Part shown: in pieces, positions 6,676-13,674 of the stretch
How positions within the stretch are numbered: the first letter of the stretch is position 1
Layout: each line of letters opens with the position of its first letter
Assembly: GCA_902805805.1 (NCBI GenBank)
Contig: CADCUE010000247.1
Location: forward strand, 1 to 25,577
Direction: 5' to 3'
DNA: 25,577 nucleotides
DNA from: an uncultured Frankineae bacterium
GTDB lineage: Bacteria; Actinomycetota; Actinomycetes; Mycobacteriales; SCTD01
Translations under genes and position numbers: made by a program
The notes under the pieces: generated by a model
Told to the model about the DNA's origin: nothing
What the model saw: the letters and a program-made list of their open reading frames with translations, nothing else
The model's database searches: none

Positions 6676-7950
6676 TCAGGGCAGGTTGCGCAGCGCCACG
6701 TCCAGGCCACGGCGCGGGCTGCCGACACCGGTCACGGTGTCGAACCCGGTCGTCGCGGTGCAGACCGCACCGCAGGTGCCGTTGGTCCCGGTCACGATGT
6801 CGCCGAGGGCGCCGCTGCTGCGCAGGGCGCTGGAGTACAGGGCCGTGTGCAGGGGCGTGGCCCCTGTGGAGGTGACCGCGCTGAGCAGCGGCTTGCCCGC
6901 GGCCTTGCGCAGCTGGTGCGTGGCCGCCAGGATGCCCGCCCACTGCGGCGCTCCCGCACTGGTCCCGCCCATGACGAACCAGCCGGTCTGCCTCTCGTAG
7001 GGCGTGCTGCTGTAGACGGCGAAGCCGGTCGCCGGGTCGCCCGCGTACGACACGTCCGGCCCGGCCCGCCGCACGGCGTCCGTCACGCCGTTCTGGTACG
7101 CGGGCTTGGGGCTGTAGAGGCTGACGCCGCCACCCGAGCCCGACCACGCGGTCTCGGCGACCACCGCGCCTGCGGCGCCGAGCTCCAGCGACGTGCCGCC
7201 GACCGCGAGCGCCGCCGGGTTGCTCGCCGGGTACGACCCGGGGTTGCCGTCGTCCCCGGAGGCGAACACGCAGACGCCGGTCGTCAGCCGGCAGCGGTAG
7301 TCCTGGTCCTTCTGAGCGGCGAACTCCCCTGTCCCGAAGCTCCCGCTGACGACCGTCACCCCCGGCTGCTTCGACGCGTACCCGACCGCCGTCATGAGGT
7401 TGCCCATGGAGCTCGAGGTGGCCTCGACGAGCAGCAGTGCCGCGGCCGGGGCCACGGCGTGCGCCCACTGCACGTCCAGAGCGGCTTCGAGCGCCCACCC
7501 GCCGTCGACCGGCGGGTACTTGGTGCCGCCGGTCTGGTTGACCTTCTTGAACGACGGCGGCGCCGGGAGCCCGAACGTCGAGTTGAAGACAGCGAGGTCC
7601 TTGGCGATGTTGGGCGCGTCGTAGGCGGTGACGATGGCGATCGTCTGACCCGCGCCGGTGCCGGTGAGGCCGAGGTAGTCCCGGATCTGCGCCGGTGTGT
7701 AGCCGCTCGCCGAGGTGCTCGTCAGCAGCGGCTCGGCCTGCGGCGTGCGGCCGAGCACCTTCAGGCGCAGCGGGTGCCGGGCGTCGCTCGCTGCGCCGGC
7801 CTGCACGACCGGGACGAAGTCGGCGGTCGGCGCGGCCGAGGCGAGCTCCGCCGTCGCCGGGGCGGGAGCGAGCGGGCTGCCCGCGAGCAGCAGGGCCCCC
7901 ACGGCGACGGCGCCTGCACTGCGGAGGCGACGGAAGGCGAACGGCAGCAT
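6676..7950 (-). CDS. Secreted S53 (sedolisin) family peptidase, no prodomain
   Basis: The 424-residue serine-carboxyl peptidase would be exported by a Sec signal peptide (about 1-34, ending ATA). The sedolisin catalytic set is present: E155 and D159 in WALEAALDVQW, the oxyanion Asp233 in ASGDDG, and Ser331 in GGTSAGAP, where the family usually has SGTSA. The C-terminal DIVTG and TGFDTVTGVGSP stretches match the calcium site. The long N-terminal activation prodomain common in sedolisins is absent: only about 75 residues separate the signal peptide from the catalytic domain. ATG 7950 is preferred because it starts the signal peptide. The frame is open to 8070. It is divergent from a small secreted peptide gene. 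The substrate is unknown. Confidence 0.88.
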   Translation of the reverse strand: MLPFAFRRLRSAGAVAVGALLLAGSPLAPAPATAELASAAPTADFVPVVQAGAASDARHPLRLKVLGRTPQAEPLLTSTSASGYTPAQIRDYLGLTGTGAGQTIAIVTAYDAPNIAKDLAVFNSTFGLPAPPSFKKVNQTGGTKYPPVDGGWALEAALDVQWAHAVAPAAALLLVEATSSSMGNLMTAVGYASKQPGVTVVSGSFGTGEFAAQKDQDYRCRLTTGVCVFASGDDGNPGSYPASNPAALAVGGTSLELGAAGAVVAETAWSGSGGGVSLYSPKPAYQNGVTDAVRRAGPDVSYAGDPATGFAVYSSTPYERQTGWFVMGGTSAGAPQWAGILAATHQLRKAAGKPLLSAVTSTGATPLHTALYSSALRSSGALGDIVTGTNGTCGAVCTATTGFDTVTGVGSPRRGLDVALRNLP

Positions 7951-8169
7951 GTCGAGGACGTCCTTCGATGGAGGGAGCACCTGGTTCGCCGGCCGAGAGG
8001 CGTGGGCCGAACTGGCACGAGAAGGGGCGTACGGTCTCTCCTCGGCAACGAAGTGTGTCGACTTAATCACCCGAAGTGACCATTGTCCGGGGGAGCTGCG
8101 TCGGCGACGCTGATCTCCTGGCGCTCCTCCCCCTCGCCGCGAGCGTCCCCGTCACTGGAAGAAGGACCC

Positions 8170-8367
8170 ATGCCCCGACGTTCCTTGGCCCGCTCCGCGC
8201 TGCTGGCCGTCGCGACGTCCGGCGCGCTGACCGCCGGCGTCGTCACTGCTCCGCTCGCCCACGCCGACACGACGCAGCCGCCCGGCTTCTCCCTCATGCC
8301 CGAGCAGAGCCAGGCCGGCTGGAACGCGGCTCCGTGGAGCGTGCCCCACGGCCGCAAGCTCCGGTAG
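8170..8367 (+). CDS. 65-residue secreted peptide precursor
   Basis: MPRRSLAR begins a classical signal peptide with a hydrophobic stretch at 9-28 and an AHA cleavage site at about residue 32. That leaves a 33-residue Cys-free mature peptide with two Trp, Pro-rich ends and a basic tail (HGRKLR). GAAGAAGGA precedes the ATG at 8170 at normal spacing. A longer in-frame start (8083) would only add non-signal-like sequence. Six nt separate its stop from the EAL-protein start, so translation is probably coupled. I do not recognise a family. It could be a secreted signal, a leader or a lineage-specific short protein. Confidence 0.6.
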   Translation: MPRRSLARSALLAVATSGALTAGVVTAPLAHADTTQPPGFSLMPEQSQAGWNAAPWSVPHGRKLR

Positions 8368-8373
8368 AGCGTC

Positions 8374-10401
8374 TTGACGGTGCACGAGCGTGCCGGCCGG
8401 CAGGCGACGGCCTTCGGCGCCTACGTCGCCGCGGTGCTCCTCGCGGGCGGCGCGCTGCTGCTGTACGCGGTGCTCGGCCGGGCGCACACCCTGCTGGGCA
8501 CCGTGGACGCCACCTTCGTGCTGCTCAGCGTGCTGCTCGTCGCCGCCGAGGTCCGGCACATCACCGTCCACCGCCGCAGCGGGGCGCACGAGTCGATCAG
8601 CCTGTCCGGCGCTTTCGCCTGCGCGCTGGTGCTGCACTACGACTGGTCCCTCGTCGTCGTCGTGCTCGCCCTCGGCTCGGCCGTGGACGACGTGCGGTGC
8701 GGCTCGAGCTGGTGGAAGGCGGGCTTCAACGCCGGGCAGTACACGCTGTCCCTGGCCGGGGCGGCGGCGGTGCTCGACCGGCTCGGCGGAGCTCCGGCCG
8801 GTCCGGCCGAGCTGTCGCTGCCCGTGGCCGTGTCGCTCGCCACGTGCGCGACGTTCTTCCTGCTCAACACCGCGCTGCCCGGCGTCGCCATCGCCCTCAA
8901 GGAGGGGACCGGCGTCGTCGCCTCGCTGCGGGCCGACCTCCCCCTGCAGTGGTCCGTCAACGGCGTCGTCATCGCCATGGCACCGCTGGTCGTCGCTGTG
9001 GCCAACGACAGCCTGTGGCTGGTCGGACTGCTGATCGTCCCCGTGCTCGCCGTGCACCGCGGAGCCCTGTCCGCGCTCGAGCGCGAGCACATGTCCCTGC
9101 ACGACCCGCTGACCGGCCTGCCGAACCAGGTCGCCTTCCGCGAGCGGCTGGTCGAGCACCTGGAGGCCGCGCAGGACGGGGAGCACGTCGCCGTGCTCGT
9201 GCTGGACCTGGACCACATCGACGACGTCAGCAACACCCTGGGCCCTTCGGCGGCCGACGAGCTGCTCGTGCAGGTCGCCAGCCGGCTGCGCACCTCGGTC
9301 CCCGAGGGCGCTGTGCTCGCCCGGTCCCACACGGGCGGCTTCGTCGTCGCCGTGCCGGGGCTGCACTCCCCCTGGGACGGCAGCGCCTGCGCCGAGGGAC
9401 TGCTCGCGCAGTTCAGCGACCCGTACGCCTTCGCCGACTCGGCCTTCGCGCTGCGCGCCAGCGTGGGGCTGACGGTGTCGCCCCTGCACGGGTCCGACCC
9501 GGAGCAGCTCGTGCAGCACGCGGAGGTGGCCCGCGGTCTCGCGCAGCGCTCGCGCACCGGCCTGGAGGTCTACAGCTCCGAGCGCAACGCCTTCACCGAG
9601 CGCCGCCTGGCGGTCCTGCGCGGACTGGGCCCCGCGCTGCGCCGCCGCGAGATGACCGTGCACTTCCAGCCGCAGGCGGACATGGTCAGCGGCCACGTCC
9701 TCGGCTACGAGGCCCTGCTGCGCTGGGAGCACCCCGTCCTCGGACCGGTGTCCCCGGACGAGTTCGTGGCCCTGGCCGAGCACGCCGGGATGATGCAGGA
9801 GGTCACCGACTACGTGCTCGACGAGTCGCTGCGCAGCGTCGCCGGCTGGCGACGCCAGGGGTCGAACGCGACCGTGTCGGTCAACGTCTCGGCCAGCGTC
9901 CTGCAGGACCCCGAGCTCCCCAAGCGCGTCGCGCGGCGGCTGGCCCTGTGGGGGGTGCCCAGCCACGCGCTGGTCCTCGAGCTCACGGAGACCGCCGTCA
10001 TGTCGCACCCCCAGCGCTGCCAGGAGGTGATGCGCGAGCTGCGGGCCCTGCACGTCGGCCTGTCCCTCGACGACTACGGCACCGGGTACGCCTCGCTCGC
10101 CTACCTGACCACGATGCCGGTCGACGAGCTGAAGATCGACAAGAGCTTCGTGATGGGCATGGCGGACAACCGGGTGGACCGCGTCGCCGTGCGGTCGACG
10201 CTCGAGCTGGCGCACCAGCTCGGTCTGCGGGTCGTGGCCGAGGGCGTCGAGACCGCCGAGTGCGCGGCGCTGCTGTCGTCGTACGGCTGCCGCACCGCGC
10301 AGGGATGGCACTTCGGCCGACCGGTCCCCGCGCGGGACATCGTGCTGGACCTGACCACCCGCCCGGAGGCCGAGGCCACCGCGGCCTCCGCTCAGCGCTG
10401 A
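8374..10401 (+). CDS. Membrane-anchored degenerate GGDEF + EAL c-di-GMP phosphodiesterase
   Basis: This 675-residue protein would hydrolyse the second messenger c-di-GMP. About eight transmembrane helices (roughly residues 12-230) form a sensory or anchoring region. A GGDEF domain follows (about 240-400) with a normal DPLTGLPN start, but its active loop reads HTGGF (319-323), so cyclase activity is unlikely. The EAL domain (about 415-660) keeps its catalytic residues: E446 in YEALLRW, the N in VNVS, the E in LELTE, D566 and D567 in LDDYGTGYAS, K587, EGVET, and the Q in QGWHFGRP. It starts with TTG at 8374, 6 nt after the secreted peptide. GTG 8380 is an alternative, and neither has a strong ribosome-binding site, which suggests coupling. 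Confidence 0.92.
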   Translation: MTVHERAGRQATAFGAYVAAVLLAGGALLLYAVLGRAHTLLGTVDATFVLLSVLLVAAEVRHITVHRRSGAHESISLSGAFACALVLHYDWSLVVVVLALGSAVDDVRCGSSWWKAGFNAGQYTLSLAGAAAVLDRLGGAPAGPAELSLPVAVSLATCATFFLLNTALPGVAIALKEGTGVVASLRADLPLQWSVNGVVIAMAPLVVAVANDSLWLVGLLIVPVLAVHRGALSALEREHMSLHDPLTGLPNQVAFRERLVEHLEAAQDGEHVAVLVLDLDHIDDVSNTLGPSAADELLVQVASRLRTSVPEGAVLARSHTGGFVVAVPGLHSPWDGSACAEGLLAQFSDPYAFADSAFALRASVGLTVSPLHGSDPEQLVQHAEVARGLAQRSRTGLEVYSSERNAFTERRLAVLRGLGPALRRREMTVHFQPQADMVSGHVLGYEALLRWEHPVLGPVSPDEFVALAEHAGMMQEVTDYVLDESLRSVAGWRRQGSNATVSVNVSASVLQDPELPKRVARRLALWGVPSHALVLELTETAVMSHPQRCQEVMRELRALHVGLSLDDYGTGYASLAYLTTMPVDELKIDKSFVMGMADNRVDRVAVRSTLELAHQLGLRVVAEGVETAECAALLSSYGCRTAQGWHFGRPVPARDIVLDLTTRPEAEATAASAQR

Positions 10402-10442
10402 GCAACCGACCGGGGCGAAGGGCAGCACCCCCGCCGCACGCC

Positions 10443-10448
10443 TAGGGT
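10443..10448 (+). promoter_or_regulatory. TAGGGT -10 element for leaderless MFS gene
   Basis: TAGGGT fits the actinobacterial TANNNT -10 and is followed by exactly 7 nt and then the GTG start at 10456, so transcription would begin at or next to the start codon. No Shine-Dalgarno is present. The same spacing recurs at 22474-22479. No clear -35 is visible. Confidence 0.6.
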
Positions 10449-10455
10449 CGGGCCG

Positions 10456-11793
10456 GTGACGCTCGACGACCTCCGCTCGCCGCCGGGGCCGGCGCGCGGG
10501 CTGCGACGGGTGCACCGCGCGTGGTGGGTGGCGGCGGTCGCGTTCGTGGCCCTGATGGCCTCGGCGGGCTTCCGCGCGAGCCCGGGCGTGCTGATGCTGC
10601 CCCTGCAGGAGGAGTTCGGCTGGTCGGCGGCGACGGTCTCGCTGGCCGTCAGCGTCAACCTGCTGCTGTTCGGGCTGACCGCGCCGTTCGCGGCGGCCCT
10701 GATGGAGCAGTTCGGGCTGCGCCGCGTCGTCGCGAGCGCCCTGGTCGTCGTCGCGGCCGGCAGCGGGCTGACCGTCTTCATGACCGCGAGCTGGCAGCTG
10801 GTCCTGTGCTGGGGGGTCCTGGTCGGTCTGGGCACCGGCTCCATGGCGCTGGTGTTCGCCGCGACCGTGGCGCAGCGCTGGTTCACGCGCTCGCGCGGCC
10901 TGGTGACGGGCATCCTCACCGCCGGCAGCGCGACGGGGCAGCTGGTCTTCCTCCCGCTCGTCGCCTGGCTGGCCGAGGGCGCCGGCTGGCGGACCGCGGC
11001 GCTGGTCGTGTCGGCAGCCGCGCTGGCCGTCGTGCCGCTCGTCCTGCTGCTGCTCGCCGAGCGCCCCGCCGACGTCGGGCTCGAGCCGTACGGCGGACCG
11101 GACCCGGCGGGTCCCCCGCCGGCGCCCAGCGGCGGCGCCGGCCGGGCCGCGGTGCACGCGCTGCGCCGCGCCGTGCGGGTGCCCGCCTTCTGGCTGCTGG
11201 CCGGCGGCTTCGCCATCTGCGGTGCGAGCACCAACGGGCTGATCGCCACGCACTTCGTCCCGGCCGCCCACGACCACGGCATGGGCACGACGACGGCGGC
11301 CGGCCTGCTGGCGCTGGTCGGCGTCTTCGACGTGGTCGGCACGATCGCCTCCGGCTGGCTCACCGACCGGGTCGACAGCCGGGTGCTGCTCGCCTGGTAC
11401 TACGGGCTGCGCGGGCTGTCGCTGTTCGCGCTGCCCGTGCTGTTCGCCGCGGTCCCCCACGCGACGATGCTGCTGTTCGTCCTGTTCTACGGCCTGGACT
11501 GGGTCGCCACCGTCCCTCCGACCGTGGCGCTGTGCCGCGAGCGGTTCGGCCCGGACGGCGGGATCGTCTTCGGCTGGGTGTTCGCCAGCCACCAGGTCGG
11601 CGCCGCGCTCGCCGCCTCCGCGGCCGGGCTGGTCCGCACCACGACCGGCAGCTACGACATCGCCTGGCTCGGCGCCGGGGCGCTCTGCCTGGTCGCGGCG
11701 GCCCTGTCGCTCTCGGTCCGGGTCCGTCCCGCGTCGGCGGCGGGCGCCGGTGCGACGACCGCGGGCCTGCCGGACCGACCCATGTCCGACTGA
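10456..11793 (+). CDS. MFS transporter, monocarboxylate/oxalate-formate antiporter-like
   Basis: The 445-residue inner-membrane carrier has about 12 transmembrane helices. The first begins near residue 24, and a central loop (about 205-235) is Pro/Gly-rich. The N-terminal GFRASPGVLMLPLQEEFGWS and the cytoplasmic QRWFTRSRGLVTGILTAGSATGQ are typical of the MCT/oxalate-formate antiporter branch of MFS. That suggests export or exchange of an organic acid, though the substrate cannot be assigned. The GTG start has no ribosome-binding site but has a leaderless-type promoter 7 nt upstream. It follows the EAL gene by 54 nt. Confidence 0.9.
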   Translation: MTLDDLRSPPGPARGLRRVHRAWWVAAVAFVALMASAGFRASPGVLMLPLQEEFGWSAATVSLAVSVNLLLFGLTAPFAAALMEQFGLRRVVASALVVVAAGSGLTVFMTASWQLVLCWGVLVGLGTGSMALVFAATVAQRWFTRSRGLVTGILTAGSATGQLVFLPLVAWLAEGAGWRTAALVVSAAALAVVPLVLLLLAERPADVGLEPYGGPDPAGPPPAPSGGAGRAAVHALRRAVRVPAFWLLAGGFAICGASTNGLIATHFVPAAHDHGMGTTTAAGLLALVGVFDVVGTIASGWLTDRVDSRVLLAWYYGLRGLSLFALPVLFAAVPHATMLLFVLFYGLDWVATVPPTVALCRERFGPDGGIVFGWVFASHQVGAALAASAAGLVRTTTGSYDIAWLGAGALCLVAAALSLSVRVRPASAAGAGATTAGLPDRPMSD

Positions 11794-11838
11794 GCGGCCG
11801 CCCGGCTGAGGACGGCCCGGCTGGGGCACAGCACAGCC

Positions 11839-12255
11839 ATGCTGCGCCTCGACCTCGCCCAGGCCCTGCGCGCGGACGGGCTCACCTGGTCGCCCGTGCG
11901 CGGCGACCGCTTCGTCGTCCCGGACCGGGACATGGACGAGGAGGTGTTCGTCGTCAGCGACTTCACCGTCGAGGTCCGGGAGGTGCCGTCCGGTCTGGTG
12001 CTCGGCTTCAACGGCACGACCGAGTGGGCGCTCGACAGCCTCAAGAGCACGCAGGTCCTCTGGCTGCCGCGCGAGGAGCAGCTGCGTGAGCTGCTCGGCC
12101 CCCGCTTCCGCCGGCTCGAGGCCACCCCCGCCGGGTGGTCGGTGGTGGTCGTCGAGGGCCTCGAGGAGCGGGCGTTCGTGGACGAGGACGTCGAGTCGGC
12201 GTACGCGCTGGCAGCGCTCGGCAGCCGGCCGCTGCGGGCCGTGCCCGACGCCTGA
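11839..12255 (+). CDS. Conserved actinobacterial protein, often labelled 'pilus assembly protein CpaE'
   Basis: The 138-residue soluble protein has a recognisable actinobacterial pattern: GDRFVVPDRDMDEEVFVVSDFTVEV (about 22-46), then FNGTTEWALDS (57-67) and LPREEQLRELLG (76-87). Homologues are widely labelled CpaE, but there is no Walker ATPase or receiver domain here, so a pilus role is not supported. Function is unknown. No clear Shine-Dalgarno precedes the ATG. Other possible starts would cut into conserved sequence. Confidence 0.8.
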   Translation: MLRLDLAQALRADGLTWSPVRGDRFVVPDRDMDEEVFVVSDFTVEVREVPSGLVLGFNGTTEWALDSLKSTQVLWLPREEQLRELLGPRFRRLEATPAGWSVVVVEGLEERAFVDEDVESAYALAALGSRPLRAVPDA

Positions 12256-12312
12256 CGCCTGGCCGGCCGGGCGGTGCTCGGGTCGACGCGAGCCCGGCCG
12301 AGCGGCGGACGC

Positions 12313-12465
12313 ATGCGCGCCGACGGTGCGGGGCAGCCTGTTCCGGTGATCTGCGAGGCGTGCCGCGAGGCGGAGCACGAGCGGTGTCCCGGCGCGACCT
12401 GGTGCTACTGCCAGCACCGCCCGCCGGGGCCCGTGGAGCCCGTGACGGGGCCGCCCGGGGAGTGA
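12313..12465 (+). CDS. 50-residue Cys-rich (zinc-ribbon-like) small protein
   Basis: The core reads CEACREAEHERCPGATWCYCQH: two CxxC/CxC-type pairs with nearby His, as in small metal-binding proteins that are common but uncharacterised in actinobacteria. The ATG at 12313 starts a compact protein. An upstream in-frame GTG (12274) would add 13 low-complexity residues. No good ribosome-binding site is visible for either. It lies 57 nt after the CpaE-labelled gene and is followed by GC hairpins. Confidence 0.7.
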   Translation: MRADGAGQPVPVICEACREAEHERCPGATWCYCQHRPPGPVEPVTGPPGE

Positions 12466-12470
12466 CCGAT

Positions 12471-12486
12471 CCCGCGCAGGCGCGGG
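12471..12486. terminator. GC-rich hairpin, possible terminator before the trehalose block
   Basis: CCCGCG-CAGG-CGCGGG forms a perfect 6-bp stem with a 4-nt loop, 5 nt after the Cys-rich gene stop. A second GC palindrome (CCCGCGCGGG) follows within 20 nt. There is no T-run, as is common in high-GC actinobacteria, so termination is inferred. Confidence 0.4.
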
Positions 12487-12552
12487 GCGTAGGTCCCGCG
12501 CGGGCGGGGGTAGGACCGCGACCGACCGCTCCCCGTTCCCAGGAGGCACCCC

Positions 12553-13665
12553 GTGCAGCTGCGCGACCTGTCCGACGTCCTCGCCGCCGAGAGCCCCTTC
12601 GTGACGGTGCACGTCGGTGCCGAGAGCGCCGTCGAGCAGGCCGCCGACCGCTACGACCTCGCGTGGAAGAACGTCCTCAAGCGACTGGAGGACGAGGGGG
12701 TCGCCGCGCCGGTCCGCGAGGCGATCGCCGCCGCGAAGGGCGAGCACGCAGGAGGCGAGGCCCGTCTGGTCGTCGCGAGCATCCCGCAGGCCCGGGTCGT
12801 GCTGTCCGAGCCCGTGTCGACCCGGCCGGCGACCGACGTCGTCGACATCGCGCCGCTGCCCGACCTGCTGCCGCTCGTCACCGACCTCACCTCGCAGGTG
12901 CCCCACGTCGTCGTGCACACCGACCGCACCGGCGCGGACGTCGAGGCGTTCTTCGACACCGCGTCGGCAGCCGGGGAGGTCACCGTCAAGGGCCGCACCC
13001 TGCACCTGAAGAAGGTGCAGGGCGGCGGTTGGGCCCATCATCGCTACCAGCACCGCACCGAGAACCAGTGGCGTGAGAACGCAAAGGAGATCCGCGAGAC
13101 GGTGGTCCAGCTCGCCGAGCAGGTCGGCGCCGAGCTGGTCGTGGGTGTCGGGGACGAGCGCGAGCTGACCTACGTGCGGGAGGGCCTGGGTGCGCCCTGG
13201 GACGCCCGGTGGGTGGAGATCCCGGGCGGACGCGGGCAGGACGGCAGCGAGCAGCTGGTGCAGACCCGGGTCCGGAACGCGGTCAGCCTGCACACCGCGG
13301 CCGAGACGCTCCAGCTGCTCGCCGACTACGCTCAGGAGCTGGGTCAGGCCAAGCGCGCCTGCGACGGCCTGCGCGACGTGGTCGACGCCCTGCGCAAGGC
13401 CCAGGTGCAGACGCTCGTCCTCACCACCGATCCGGACCAGCACAGCACGCTGTGGTTCGGGGAGGACCCCTCGCAGCTCGGCACGAGCCGGGCGGACGTG
13501 GAGGCGCTCGGCGCCACCTCCCCCCAGGAGGGGCCGCTGCTCACCGTCCTGCTGCGAGCGGCGCTGGCCACCGGCGCCGACGTCCAGCTCGTCCCGCACC
13601 AGAGCGAGCACGCCCCGCAGTCAGGGCTGGGCGCACTGCTGCGCTACGCCGACTCCGACGTCTGA
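12553..13665 (+). CDS. Vms1/baeRF-like protein (Rv2629 family, eRF1-domain)
   Basis: The 370-residue protein matches the mycobacterial Rv2629-type family, placed with the bacterial/archaeal eRF1-like (baeRF) and Vms1/ANKZF1 peptidyl-tRNA hydrolases, which release nascent chains from stalled ribosomes. The likely catalytic loop is VQGGGWAHHRYQHRTENQW, with Q156-GGG and R164/Q166. It resembles the Gln- and Gly-containing loop of release factors but is not a canonical GGQ. An AGGAGG perfectly placed 6 nt before the GTG fixes the start and predicts strong translation. GlgX begins 9 nt after the stop, which puts this gene at the head of a GlgX-TreY-TreZ operon. The mycobacterial homologue is linked to dormancy and hypoxia. 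Release activity here is inferred. Confidence 0.85.
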   Translation: MQLRDLSDVLAAESPFVTVHVGAESAVEQAADRYDLAWKNVLKRLEDEGVAAPVREAIAAAKGEHAGGEARLVVASIPQARVVLSEPVSTRPATDVVDIAPLPDLLPLVTDLTSQVPHVVVHTDRTGADVEAFFDTASAAGEVTVKGRTLHLKKVQGGGWAHHRYQHRTENQWRENAKEIRETVVQLAEQVGAELVVGVGDERELTYVREGLGAPWDARWVEIPGGRGQDGSEQLVQTRVRNAVSLHTAAETLQLLADYAQELGQAKRACDGLRDVVDALRKAQVQTLVLTTDPDQHSTLWFGEDPSQLGTSRADVEALGATSPQEGPLLTVLLRAALATGADVQLVPHQSEHAPQSGLGALLRYADSDV

Positions 13666-13674
13666 GAGACCCCC

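Noticed and set aside
11839..12255. True CpaE pilus-assembly ATPase
   Set aside because: The protein is only 138 residues with no Walker motifs or receiver domain. The label is a propagated family name.
8152..13611. 1819-codon open frame on the minus strand
   Set aside because: It lies antisense to the EAL, MFS, CpaE-labelled and Vms1-like genes, which have clear domains. Its translation is Arg/Gly/Gln/Asp-rich low complexity, the usual shadow of high-GC coding strands.
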